From JBNKFQ01 sp050289385 (lineage in GTDB: Bacteria > Pseudomonadota > Gammaproteobacteria > Pseudomonadales > Porticoccaceae): a stretch of 38,982 nucleotides of DNA. Both the position numbers and the translations under genes were made by a program. The first letter of the stretch is position 1. Every line of letters starts with the position of its first letter. The stretch lies in the NCBI GenBank assembly GCA_050289385.1, contig JBNKFQ010000180.1, positions 1-38,982 of the forward strand, in the 5' to 3' direction. Positions 7,441 through 16,026 of the stretch are shown in pieces. The notes below the pieces were generated by a model, which had not been told where the DNA came from, made no database searches, and saw only the letters and a program-made list of their open reading frames with translations.

Positions 7441-7506
7441 GCAAGTTCGCCAGAGTGATATGCCCGGCAACAGAAATACGGTGCTAAATGGGATCAGAAG
7501 TACTTT

Positions 7507-8364
7507 ATGAACGAATCCAGTTGGGTCCTGGTGGCACAGGTGCCGTTGTCACAAAACCTGGGTCAGCTCAGTAAGGAGCTTTCCAGGCGCGATATCAATC
7601 ATAAAATTGTCGCCGATGAACAGCGCCAGTCGCTCTGGCTGGAAAACGCCGAGTATATCCAGGTGGTTGACGACATTTTGGCAAAACAGGTAAAACCGGA
7701 GCCGAACAACCCCTGGTTTGACCCTTCCGCAAAAGTGAGGCCGCGGCCACAGAACGCCAGCACAAACCACACACGTGGCGGCCTGTCCAGGTTGTTTGCA
7801 CAATATCCCGTTGTGTTGTCGGGCATCGCGTTAAGTCTGCTTGGCGCGGTATTGCCGTTTATGATACCCAAGCTTGGCAACCTGTTATTGTTCCCACCGT
7901 TGTACGATATGAAGAGCGGCCAGTTTTGGCGTCTGGTTACTCCGATCTTTCTGCACTTCGGCGCCATGCATGTGGTATTCAATTGTTTGTGGTTGTGGGT
8001 ATTTGGCAGCCGTCTGGAACCTTATGTCGGGCGTCTCAATTTTGTTACCCTGATCCTGTTAACAGGTATTGCCGGTAATGTGACGCAATATTTCTGGAGC
8101 AACAGCGTGTTGTTTGGAGGCATGTCCGGTGTCAATTACGGCTTGATGGGTTATATCTGGATTCGTCACAAACTTCGCCCGCACCCCATGCTGGAATTAC
8201 CGCCAGCGTTATTTGGCTTTATGTTTGTCTTTCTCATTCTGGGCATGACCGGAGGAATGGACTGGTTAGCTGGCGGGGGTATTGCCAATGGTGCGCACTT
8301 GGGTGGATTATTGGCGGGTCTGGTAATGGGGTTACTGTCTTCTGCCCAGCGGCGAAATAACTGA
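7507..8364 (+). CDS. Rhomboid intramembrane serine protease (GlpG-like)
   Basis: A 285-residue inner-membrane protease. A soluble N-terminal region of about 95 residues, comparable to the GlpG cytoplasmic domain, precedes six predicted membrane segments from about 103 to 280. The catalytic Ser207 is in GGMSGVNYG and the partner His264 in GAHLGGLLAG. His150, His155 and Asn159 (HFGAMHVVFN) match the E. coli GlpG His150/Asn154 region. Rhomboids cleave transmembrane substrates within the membrane. No GlpE-like rhodanese or GlpR gene is adjacent, so I do not assign the glp symbol. It is followed 12 bp later by a DUF1315 gene. Confidence 0.92.
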   Translation: MNESSWVLVAQVPLSQNLGQLSKELSRRDINHKIVADEQRQSLWLENAEYIQVVDDILAKQVKPEPNNPWFDPSAKVRPRPQNASTNHTRGGLSRLFAQYPVVLSGIALSLLGAVLPFMIPKLGNLLLFPPLYDMKSGQFWRLVTPIFLHFGAMHVVFNCLWLWVFGSRLEPYVGRLNFVTLILLTGIAGNVTQYFWSNSVLFGGMSGVNYGLMGYIWIRHKLRPHPMLELPPALFGFMFVFLILGMTGGMDWLAGGGIANGAHLGGLLAGLVMGLLSSAQRRNN

Positions 8365-8376
8365 TTGGACTTTATA

Positions 8377-8634
8377 ATGAATTTTCAACGTTTGCTCGAC
8401 AATATCACACCGAATATTTACCAGAATCTGAAACGCGCGGTGGAGCTGGGCAAGTGGCCAGATGGCAACACTCTCACAAAAGAACAACGCGAACTTTGTA
8501 TGCAGGCGGTTATCGGGTGGGAAGCAAAACACCTGCCGGAAAATGAGCGCACAGGTTATATTCCACCGAAAGAACACAGCCACTGTGGTGGTGTGGGTGA
8601 TGTGTCGCAACCAAAACCCGTCAAATGGCAGTGA
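8377..8634 (+). CDS. DUF1315 family protein (YeaC-like)
   Basis: An 85-residue protein whose core, ITPNIYQNLKRAVELGKWPDG followed by LTKEQRELCMQAVIGWEAKH, matches E. coli YeaC and the DUF1315 family. The C-terminal segment contains HSHCGG, but no known catalytic motif. Function is unknown. The ATG at 8377 is preferred over the TTG at 8365 because it matches the family N-terminus; neither has a clear Shine-Dalgarno. It sits 12 bp after the rhomboid gene and is probably co-transcribed. AGCAAG-TCG-CTTGCT after its stop (8638-8652) is a small hairpin without a T-run. Confidence 0.8.
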   Translation: MNFQRLLDNITPNIYQNLKRAVELGKWPDGNTLTKEQRELCMQAVIGWEAKHLPENERTGYIPPKEHSHCGGVGDVSQPKPVKWQ

Positions 8635-8737
8635 GTCAGCAAGTCGCTTGCTTGAAGGGCCTAACCGATATTCCTTGCCTGAAATGAAAAGGTCTGCAAC
8701 AAAATGAACCCCGGCAAAATAAACAGTGCAATCAAAT

Positions 8738-9568
8738 ATGTCTGAAAATATGTATACCGGTCATCTGGATAAAATGCCTGCGAAGCTGGCCGATCAGGTT
8801 CAATACTACCTGAAGCTGGATGACCAGCGCGTGCATTTGAATCCACTGCTGGGTTCATCATTGCGCCTGGAATACAACGCCATGATCCATTGTATTGCTT
8901 GCGGCCGCAAAACTGGCAAGAGTTTTAATCAAGGGTTTTGTTACCCGTGTTTTAGCAAAAAGGCCTGCTGTGACAGTTGCATTATGAGCCCGGAAAAATG
9001 CCACTACGACGAAGGCACGTGCCGGGAACCGGAGTGGGGGAAAACCTTCTGCATGGTCGATCATATTGTCTATCTGGCGAACTCTTCCGGCATCAAGGTT
9101 GGTATCACTCGTGCCAGTCAAGTGCCTACCCGCTGGATTGATCAGGGGGCTATACAGGCGCTGCCGGTTTTAAGGGTGCAAACCCGGCAGCAATCGGGTT
9201 TTGTCGAAGATGCCCTGCGCCAACACGTGGCTGACAGAACCAACTGGCGAGCGATGCTGAAAGGTGAAACGGCAGAAATGGATCTGGTTGCCAAGCGCGA
9301 TGAACTGCTGGAAATTTGTCAGCCTGAACTGAATGCCTTGACCGAACGTTTTGGTGTTCAGGCTATTCAGCCCATCAACGATGCCGAAGTCGTTGATATT
9401 CATTATCCGGTACTGGAGCACCCAACCAAAGTCAGCAGTTTGAACTTTGACAAAAATCCACTGGTTGAAGGCACATTGATGGGCATCAAGGGTCAATACC
9501 TGATGTTTGATACCGGTGTTATTAATATTCGAAAATTTACTGCATATAGTGTAAATGTCAGTTTTTGA
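8738..9568 (+). CDS. DUF2797 domain-containing protein
   Basis: A 276-residue protein of the DUF2797 family. A cysteine-rich, probably zinc-binding part spans about residues 52-95: CIAC, then CYPC, then CC-X2-C and two further Cys. After it, IVYLANSSGIKVGITR at about 110-125 with a downstream Trp (TRWIDQGA) resembles a GIY-YIG-type nuclease core; that similarity is my inference. No function is established. The start could also be GTG at 8726 or ATG at 8750, because no Shine-Dalgarno is visible. As I recall it, a homologue sits next to pepN in Pseudomonas too. A 7-bp repeat array begins 15 bp after the stop. Confidence 0.8.
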   Translation: MSENMYTGHLDKMPAKLADQVQYYLKLDDQRVHLNPLLGSSLRLEYNAMIHCIACGRKTGKSFNQGFCYPCFSKKACCDSCIMSPEKCHYDEGTCREPEWGKTFCMVDHIVYLANSSGIKVGITRASQVPTRWIDQGAIQALPVLRVQTRQQSGFVEDALRQHVADRTNWRAMLKGETAEMDLVAKRDELLEICQPELNALTERFGVQAIQPINDAEVVDIHYPVLEHPTKVSSLNFDKNPLVEGTLMGIKGQYLMFDTGVINIRKFTAYSVNVSF

Positions 9569-9582
9569 GTTTTAGCTTTATT

Positions 9583-9670
9583 CGTCGCACGTCGCACGTC
9601 GCACGTCGCACGCTAAATGCGTTCAGCCACAAAGTGATTGATCACCGGGTTATAGTGTGCGACGTGCGAC
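9583..9670. repeat. Heptanucleotide tandem repeat with inverted partner
   Basis: Four perfect 7-bp units (CGTCGCA) lie at 9583-9610. Two reverse-complement units (GTGCGAC) lie at 9657-9670, 46 bp downstream. The two arms can pair over at least 14 bp to make a long hairpin between the DUF2797 gene and pepN. No coding or transposase sequence lies in the loop. It may serve as a transcription barrier, but lacks a T-run. Confidence 0.9.
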
Positions 9671-9698
9671 CTTATGTTTAACGAACAGGGACAAAAAA

Positions 9699-12347
9699 AT
9701 GAGAGACACGCAACCCCGCACAATTTATCTGAAAGATTATCGGCCACCTGATTACCTGATCGATAAAACCGAGCTGCGCGTGGAATTGGGCGATGCGGAA
9801 ACGACGGTGGCGGCGAGACTGTCCATGCGTCGCAATGAACACAGTGACGTTGCAGAACTGGAGTTGCACGGCGCAGACCTGGAGCTGCGAGAACTCAAGA
9901 TAGACGGCCGGGTTCTGGGTGACAACGAGTATCGCCTGGACGATGAAAAACTGATTATACATCAGGTTCCCCGGCAATTTGTATTTGAATCACTGGTGGC
10001 GATTAACCCCGATCAAAATACATCTCTGGAAGGCTTGTACAAATCGGATGGTATGTACTGTACCCAGTGTGAAGCAGAAGGCTTTCGTAAAATTACGTGG
10101 TATCTGGATCGCCCGGATGTGATGAGCGAGTTCACCACAACGGTTGTGGCAGACAAGACCAAATACCCGGTTTTACTCTCCAACGGCAATCCGATAGAGC
10201 GCGGTGAGCTGCAAGATGACCGGCACTTTGTCACCTGGAACGACCCGTTTAAAAAGCCCAGCTACCTGTTTGCTCTGGTTGCCGGTGATCTGGAATATAT
10301 TGAAGACAATTACACTACTATGTCCGGCCGTAAAATTGCTCTGCGAATTTTTGTCGAGCAAAAAGACCTGGACAAGTGTGATCATGCCATGCGCTCGCTG
10401 AAACACGCCATGCGTTGGGACGAGCAAGTGTATGGTCGTGAGTACGACCTGGATATTTTTATGATTGTGGCGGTAGACGCTTTCAATATGGGCGCGATGG
10501 AAAACAAGGGCCTGAATATTTTTAATACCGCGGCTGTTTTGGCAAAACCCGATACCACCACCGATGCGACCTTTCAACGGGTTGAAGCCATTGTTGCCCA
10601 CGAATATTTTCACAACTGGTCTGGCAACCGCGTAACCTGTCGCGACTGGTTTCAACTGAGCCTTAAAGAAGGTTTTACGGTATTTCGTGATTCCGAATTT
10701 TCCTCTGATTTGGGGTCTCGAACAGTAAAGCGAGTGGAAGATGTCAGCCTGTTGCGCACGGCGCAATTTTCTGAAGATGCCGGCCCAATGGCACATCCCG
10801 TGCAGCCGGCTTCATTTATGGAAATATCCAATTTTTACACGCTGACAGTTTACGAAAAGGGCTGCGAAGTTGTGCGCATGTATCACACCTTGCTTGGCCC
10901 GGAATTGTTTCGCCGGGGCACAGACCTCTATTTTGAACGTCACGATGGCGAGGCCGTCACCATTGATGATTTTGCGCGTTGTATGGAAGAGGTCAGCGGT
11001 CGCGATTTGACACAGTTCAAGCGCTGGTACAGTCAGGCTGGAACTCCTCGGCTCAATGTTGTCGGTGAGTATGACGCAAATGCGCAAACTTATACCTTGC
11101 ATTTTGAGCAGAGTTGCCCTGCGACGCCGGAAAGTTCGGAAAAACTACCGTTTCTGATTCCCGTTACCGTCGGTTTGGTGGGGCAGGGTGGTGATTTGCC
11201 TTTGCACGTTCAGGGGGATAAAAACAATTCAGGAAATGCAGAAGTGGTGTTGGAGGTTACTGAGCAAAAACAAAGTTTTATTTTTGAGCAAGTATTAGAA
11301 AAACCGGTGCCGTCCCTGTTGCGAGGCTTTTCGGCGCCAGTCAAGCTCAACTTTTCGCACAGTCGTGATGAATTGATGTTTTTAATGAGTCATGACAGTG
11401 ACGGCTTTAATCGTTGGGACGCGGGTCAGCAGTTGGCTCTGCAGATTTTGCAGCAACTGGTAACTGCGCAGTTATCTGGTGAGGAAATGATTCTGGATCA
11501 GCGCCTGGTCGAAGCCTATCGAGCGGTGCTGGTCGATCAGAACCTGGACCCAGCCATGGTTGCACTGATCTTGAAATTGCCAAGCGAGGCCTGGCTGGCT
11601 GAGGAATCCGAAGAAATACATGTTGATGAAATTCATCGGGCGCGTGAATTTGTTCGACGTGAGCTGGCCGGACAGTTGCAAGCGGAATTTCGCGCCGCTT
11701 ATGATGACAACAAGGTCAATGAACCGTACGACCCCTGTTCAGAACAAATTGCCCGTCGTAGCCTGAGAAATATTTGCCTGGCATACCTGATGCTGGTCGA
11801 GCAAAACGCTGTGGAACTGGCAATGCAACAATATCGCAGTGCCGATAATATGACTGATGCCAGCGCAGCATTATCGGTGCTGGTATTTGCCGAGGGCGAG
11901 AATGCTCAACGTCAAGCCAAAGAATTGTTGGCCAGCTTTTATGAGCAGTGGCAACACGAAGCTCTCGTTGTTAACCAGTGGTTCAGCGTGCAGGCAATGG
12001 CTCCGCAGCAAGGTGCTGTAGAGAGGGTAAGAAAACTGCTTGAACACTCAGCATTTGATATTAAAAACCCAAACAAGATTCGTTCCCTGGTATCTGTGTT
12101 CTGTGCAAATAATCACATTCATTTTCACCGAATTGATGGCGCTGGTTACCAGTTACTAACTGACATAGTGATCAAATTGAACAGCATCAATCCGCAAATA
12201 GCGGCACGTATGCTGGCGCCGTTAACCAAGTGGAAAAAACAGAGGAATGACCGCCAGCAGCTGATGAAAGCCGCGCTTGCAAATATTTTGGCTCAGCCCG
12301 ATTTATCCAAAGATGTGTATGAGGTGGTTTCCAAAAGCTTAAAATAA
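9699..12347 (+). CDS. pepN: Aminopeptidase N (M1 metallopeptidase)
   Basis: An 882-residue M1 zinc aminopeptidase of the gammaproteobacterial PepN type, which removes N-terminal residues from peptides in the cytoplasm. The GAMEN exopeptidase motif is at residues 265-269. The zinc site HEYFH is at 301-305, with the third ligand Glu324 in SLKEG. The N-terminal beta domain and long C-terminal helical domain are both complete. Length compares with 870 in E. coli. The ATG at 9699 follows AGGG at 9687-9690; upstream in-frame codons run through the inverted repeat and are not credible. The next gene starts 22 bp after the TAA stop. Confidence 0.96.
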   Translation: MRDTQPRTIYLKDYRPPDYLIDKTELRVELGDAETTVAARLSMRRNEHSDVAELELHGADLELRELKIDGRVLGDNEYRLDDEKLIIHQVPRQFVFESLVAINPDQNTSLEGLYKSDGMYCTQCEAEGFRKITWYLDRPDVMSEFTTTVVADKTKYPVLLSNGNPIERGELQDDRHFVTWNDPFKKPSYLFALVAGDLEYIEDNYTTMSGRKIALRIFVEQKDLDKCDHAMRSLKHAMRWDEQVYGREYDLDIFMIVAVDAFNMGAMENKGLNIFNTAAVLAKPDTTTDATFQRVEAIVAHEYFHNWSGNRVTCRDWFQLSLKEGFTVFRDSEFSSDLGSRTVKRVEDVSLLRTAQFSEDAGPMAHPVQPASFMEISNFYTLTVYEKGCEVVRMYHTLLGPELFRRGTDLYFERHDGEAVTIDDFARCMEEVSGRDLTQFKRWYSQAGTPRLNVVGEYDANAQTYTLHFEQSCPATPESSEKLPFLIPVTVGLVGQGGDLPLHVQGDKNNSGNAEVVLEVTEQKQSFIFEQVLEKPVPSLLRGFSAPVKLNFSHSRDELMFLMSHDSDGFNRWDAGQQLALQILQQLVTAQLSGEEMILDQRLVEAYRAVLVDQNLDPAMVALILKLPSEAWLAEESEEIHVDEIHRAREFVRRELAGQLQAEFRAAYDDNKVNEPYDPCSEQIARRSLRNICLAYLMLVEQNAVELAMQQYRSADNMTDASAALSVLVFAEGENAQRQAKELLASFYEQWQHEALVVNQWFSVQAMAPQQGAVERVRKLLEHSAFDIKNPNKIRSLVSVFCANNHIHFHRIDGAGYQLLTDIVIKLNSINPQIAARMLAPLTKWKKQRNDRQQLMKAALANILAQPDLSKDVYEVVSKSLK

Positions 12348-12369
12348 ACCCGATAAGGCAGGGGAAAAA

Positions 12370-14142
12370 ATGAAACGATTAGCGATAGCTTGCATAGCCA
12401 TTTTTTCTGTAGCGTCGGTGAGTGTCGAAGCTGCAACCGAGTCTTCAAAAGCCGATTACACGGCAATGGATATTTTAGCGGACGTGCGAATTCCGTTGCG
12501 TGACGGTGTCGAATTGTCCGGTCGTGTTTGGACTCCGGCAGGTGGCAAGCCAGCGCCAGTGGTATTTGTTTATACCCCATACATTTCCGACGAGGGGCAT
12601 ACTCGAGCACCAAAGTTTGTCAAACGCGGCTACGCCTACGTCAGTGTCGACAAACGTGGTCGCGGTGCGTCCGGTGGTGAATTTTCGCCGGAGATGGGGG
12701 CAGGTCCTGATGGTTGCCAGGTGATCGACTGGATTAAACAGCAGCCCTGGTCAAATGGAAAAGTGGTTATGCGCGGAGGTTCGTACCGCGGCATGGTTCA
12801 GTGGCAAATTGCAGCCAAGTGCCCCGGCAGTTTGGCGGCGATGGTGCCCACTGCAGCGGCTTATGCGGGAGAAGACTTCCCCGGCATTCAGAATGAAATC
12901 ATGTATTCCTATTCGGCGCAGTGGCTCGGTCTGGTCTCTGGCCGTACCTACAATGGCAGGTTGTTCAGTGACGGCGCGTATTGGTCAGACAAGTTTCGGT
13001 AAATGTATTTGAACCACCGCCCATTTCACGAACTGGATACCATTGCCGGTATTAATACGCCTTATTTTGACAAATGGGTAAACCAGCTGGGAGACCCGAA
13101 TTTAAGCTTGTGGAGCAAAGATAACCCAACCACTGCAGAAATATCCAAAATCAATATTCCGATTTTAACTATCACCGGTCATTTTGACGGTGACCAACCC
13201 GGCGCATTGCGGTATTACCGTGAACACATGGCGGTAGCATCACGGGACGCGCGCTCACAACATTTGCTACTGATCGGCGCCTGGAACCACGCCGGTACAC
13301 GAATGCCGGTGCAAACCGTTGAAGGCTTGCAGCTCGACTCAAAAGCTGTGATTGATATCGACGCACTACACATGGACTATTACGATTGGGTGTTGCGTGG
13401 TGGCAAAAAACCGGAAATTTTAAAAGACGCGGTCGTTTATTATTCAACGGGTTCAGAACGGTGGAATACAGCGAAACGTTTGCAAGATATCGGTTCTGAA
13501 CAAGCGTTGTTTTATTTGTCAGCTGCACCCGGTGAAGCGCTGGACGTGTTTTCATCGGGCCACCTCAAAACCAAACCGGTGGGTGACGAGCAACCCACAC
13601 CATTTGTGAATGACCCTCTGGATTTGCGCCCGGCAGATTTAATCAAGGATATTCCCGACGCACTGGTTAATCCCCGTGACGCCTATTTGCCGGAAATGCG
13701 TGTATTTCATTCTGCGCCTCTGCAAAAATCAATGACCATTTCCGGCCAGATGAAACTGAAGCTGTTTTTGGAAATCGACACACCCGACACCGATATTTAT
13801 GCCACCGTTTTTGCCATTCGTCCGGACGGGTCTACCGTTAAATTGGGTTCTGACATTATGCGCGCCCGTTTTCGTCAGGGTGCTGCCAGTAAGCAACTGG
13901 TAACGCCGGGAGCCATTGAAGAATATGTGTTGGATCGTTTTTACTGGAGTTCTGCGACTCTGAGTGCCGGGTCAAGGTTGCGAGTAGTGGTTGGTCCCTT
14001 AAATGATCCGGGCTGGCAAAAAAATTATAACTCGGGTGGCCGGCTGGGCTACGAAACGGTTGCTGACGCCAAGGTGGCGACGGTGCGAATTCACCACAGT
14101 GCCAAATACCCCAGTCGGTTGGAATTGCCGGTGGAGAGGTGA
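12370..14142 (+). pseudogene. CocE/NonD-type S15 hydrolase gene with in-frame stop
   Basis: One alpha/beta-hydrolase frame of 590 codons, interrupted by TAA at 13000-13002. Both sides are in the same frame and together form a full CocE/NonD (peptidase S15-like) enzyme. The first part has a signal peptide (residues 1-22) and nucleophile Ser138 in GGSYRG. The second part has Asp about 273 (GHFDGDQPG), His about 307 (GAWNHAG) and the C-terminal X-Pro-peptidase-like beta domain. ATG follows the stop directly but has no ribosome site, and the second product would lack the nucleophile. I therefore call a nonsense mutation or sequence error rather than two genes. Family members hydrolyse esters or acyl-peptides; the substrate here is unknown. 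Confidence 0.85.
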
Positions 14143-14148
14143 GTTTGA

Positions 14149-14169
14149 GTCGGAAGTCTGACGACGGAA
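14149..14169. repeat. Degenerate heptanucleotide repeat
   Basis: Three consecutive 7-bp units, GTCGGAA, GTCTGAC and GACGGAA, start 7 bp after the stop of the broken hydrolase gene. They resemble the units at 26694-26714. Confidence 0.6.
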
Positions 14170-14176
14170 GCGATCA

Positions 14177-14234
14177 AGGGATCAGAGTCGTTGCCACTAA
14201 GTTAAAGTCATTTTAGGCATTCGGCTCTGACCCT
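14177..14234. repeat. REP-like imperfect inverted repeat
   Basis: The left arm, GGGATCAGAGTCGTTGCC at 14178-14195, and the right arm, GGCATTCGGCTCTGACCCT at 14216-14234, are imperfect inverted copies sharing TCAGAG(T/C)CG and TGCC. The 20-bp loop is AT-rich. Similar GGGTCAGAG-type ends accompany REP-associated (Y1/RAYT) transposases in many proteobacteria; this link is from memory. No transposase gene is present in the window. Confidence 0.6.
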
Positions 14235-14277
14235 GAATTATCTTTGCCAGACCAGCAGTGCATCTTTACGATGTAAA

Positions 14278-16026
14278 TCACTGTGGATATAGTGGCTTCA
14301 ACGCCCCGGCCGGTTGTTTGTCGGGCACCTGCCCATTAGCCCGAAAAGTTTTAATTGCGCTGCCAATGGCAGTGCAATCTGTTTTCAGGTCACCGCTGCC
14401 ATACAGGGACTGATCAAGCGTGCGAAGCTGTGTTGTCAATTCTGAGTTGCCAATAAGTTCTCCAATTTGGTCGAGTGTAGAGATACTCGCATCCTTCCAG
14501 TAATGCTGCGCCCAGGCAAGCAGTGCTTCACGGAGCTGTTTGGGCTGATCATTGCTTGCAGATTCCCGAATAGCTGAAAACAATTTGCTTTCTGTTTCGA
14601 CACGAATTGAAGATTTGTCTGCCCTGGATTCGATCGTTTTCGGTTGGCGCTTGCGCAAAACCAGCATCGCAATCAAGACCATCAGTATCAAATTGCCCGC
14701 GAGCGAAAACCAGAGCAGGGTATTGTTTCCGGCCGGTTTGTTTTCCTGTTGGGTATCCGGTGTGGCCGAAGTGCTTTCTGCTTCTGGTACACTGGGCGAG
14801 TAAGCCTGCTCTTCGCTGGGTAAGACATTAAACGTGCGCCCCTCAAGTACCGCCGTTTCCATCAGGTTCCTTTCGGTGTCCCACCAGGTCAGTGTTACGG
14901 GTGGCAACTCCAGGGTGCCCGGTTTGGACGGTACAACGGCAATCGACTCCGTGCGGGTTGACAGTACGCCATACGAACTGAGGTTTTGGTCCAGTTTGGC
15001 CTGGTCGGGATAGATGCGGTGTTTGTCACCCGCAGGCATGGTGAGTTCTGGCAATTGGCTGGAGGTGGCGCCCAAAGCGGTGATAGTAATGGTGCGGGTC
15101 AGTGGTTCTCCCACATGCCATTCGTCCTGATTACCATTCCATTTTTCCGACAACGTAACGTCTTTTGCCGGTAACCAATAGTCGACAGATTTATCGGGCT
15201 GTGGTTGAACGGTAACCTTTTTTTCGTCGCCAAGCAGAGTGAAACGTTTGCCATTGCGATAAAAATTATCAAAAAATGAATTGCCACGTGGTATGTAGCC
15301 GGTAAACCGGATTTGTGGAATGGCCAGTTCACCACTGCTTTGCGGGAACAGCGCAAACTTTAATTCAATGACATCAAAGCTCATGCCATTTATTGTTTTT
15401 TTGTAGTTGGTTTCGCTGGTTTTGATAATTTCGGTGGTTGGTATGGTTAATTCTGACATGCCGATATTTTTTAGCGGCGTTGCCATGTAAAGCCGATAAG
15501 TCAGCAATAACTGCTCCTGAACGTAAGCCGTTTGCTTGTCTATTTCTGTTTCCAGAAATACAGGGTTGTCAGGAGAAGCTTGCGAGGGTGTTTTGCTTTT
15601 TAATACTTCAATTTCAACGGCGTTGCTGACATTGTTTTTAAATTTGAATGACGGAATAATCAGCTTGCCGGTTTTTTTGGGCATCAGCGTCAGGTGCCAG
15701 TCTGTGTATGACACGCTGTTGCCATTGATATTACTGAATTGCTGTTGCCGGCTGGTGGACAACACTTCAAACTGATGATCAAGTGCGGAAAAATCAGGTT
15801 CGCCAAACACGGCCTGGCCATTGTAACGAACTCGCAATTGTAATGTTTCGTCAATGCTAATGGTGTGCCGGTCAACAGCGGATGTGAGATCACTCGCTGA
15901 CACATTGGCCGAGTATAAAAACGCAGCAAAAACAGTAACCACAAGCAAAAACAGGGTATGCCAGAGTTTGTTTTCTGTGGTTAATTCCCCGTTCCCCGGG
16001 CGCAATTCACTGTTTAATGTCACCAT
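14278..16026 (-). CDS. batD: BatD-family membrane protein
   Basis: A 582-residue BatD protein, last gene of the moxR/bat operon. After an odd polar N-terminus (residues 1-20) comes a hydrophobic signal segment, HTLFLLVVTVFAAFLYS. Tandem beta-sandwich BatD repeats follow (from VDRHTISIDETLQLRV), then a transmembrane helix near residue 440 (LLWFSLAGNLILMVLIAMLVL) and a cytoplasmic helical tail. BatD proteins accompany the VWA proteins BatA/BatB and are linked to aerotolerance or envelope stress in Bacteroides and Leptospira; the mechanism is unresolved. The ATG overlaps the preceding stop by 5 bp, with purine-rich GAGAAG upstream. Codons 3-16 coincide with a 7-bp-periodic stretch. Confidence 0.85.
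   Translation of the reverse strand: MVTLNSELRPGNGELTTENKLWHTLFLLVVTVFAAFLYSANVSASDLTSAVDRHTISIDETLQLRVRYNGQAVFGEPDFSALDHQFEVLSTSRQQQFSNINGNSVSYTDWHLTLMPKKTGKLIIPSFKFKNNVSNAVEIEVLKSKTPSQASPDNPVFLETEIDKQTAYVQEQLLLTYRLYMATPLKNIGMSELTIPTTEIIKTSETNYKKTINGMSFDVIELKFALFPQSSGELAIPQIRFTGYIPRGNSFFDNFYRNGKRFTLLGDEKKVTVQPQPDKSVDYWLPAKDVTLSEKWNGNQDEWHVGEPLTRTITITALGATSSQLPELTMPAGDKHRIYPDQAKLDQNLSSYGVLSTRTESIAVVPSKPGTLELPPVTLTWWDTERNLMETAVLEGRTFNVLPSEEQAYSPSVPEAESTSATPDTQQENKPAGNNTLLWFSLAGNLILMVLIAMLVLRKRQPKTIESRADKSSIRVETESKLFSAIRESASNDQPKQLREALLAWAQHYWKDASISTLDQIGELIGNSELTTQLRTLDQSLYGSGDLKTDCTAIGSAIKTFRANGQVPDKQPAGALKPLYPQ

Noticed and set aside
13003..14142. Separate gene starting at the ATG right after the TAA in the CocE-type gene
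   Set aside because: No ribosome-binding site, same frame as the upstream part, and it lacks the nucleophile serine; treated as one broken gene.
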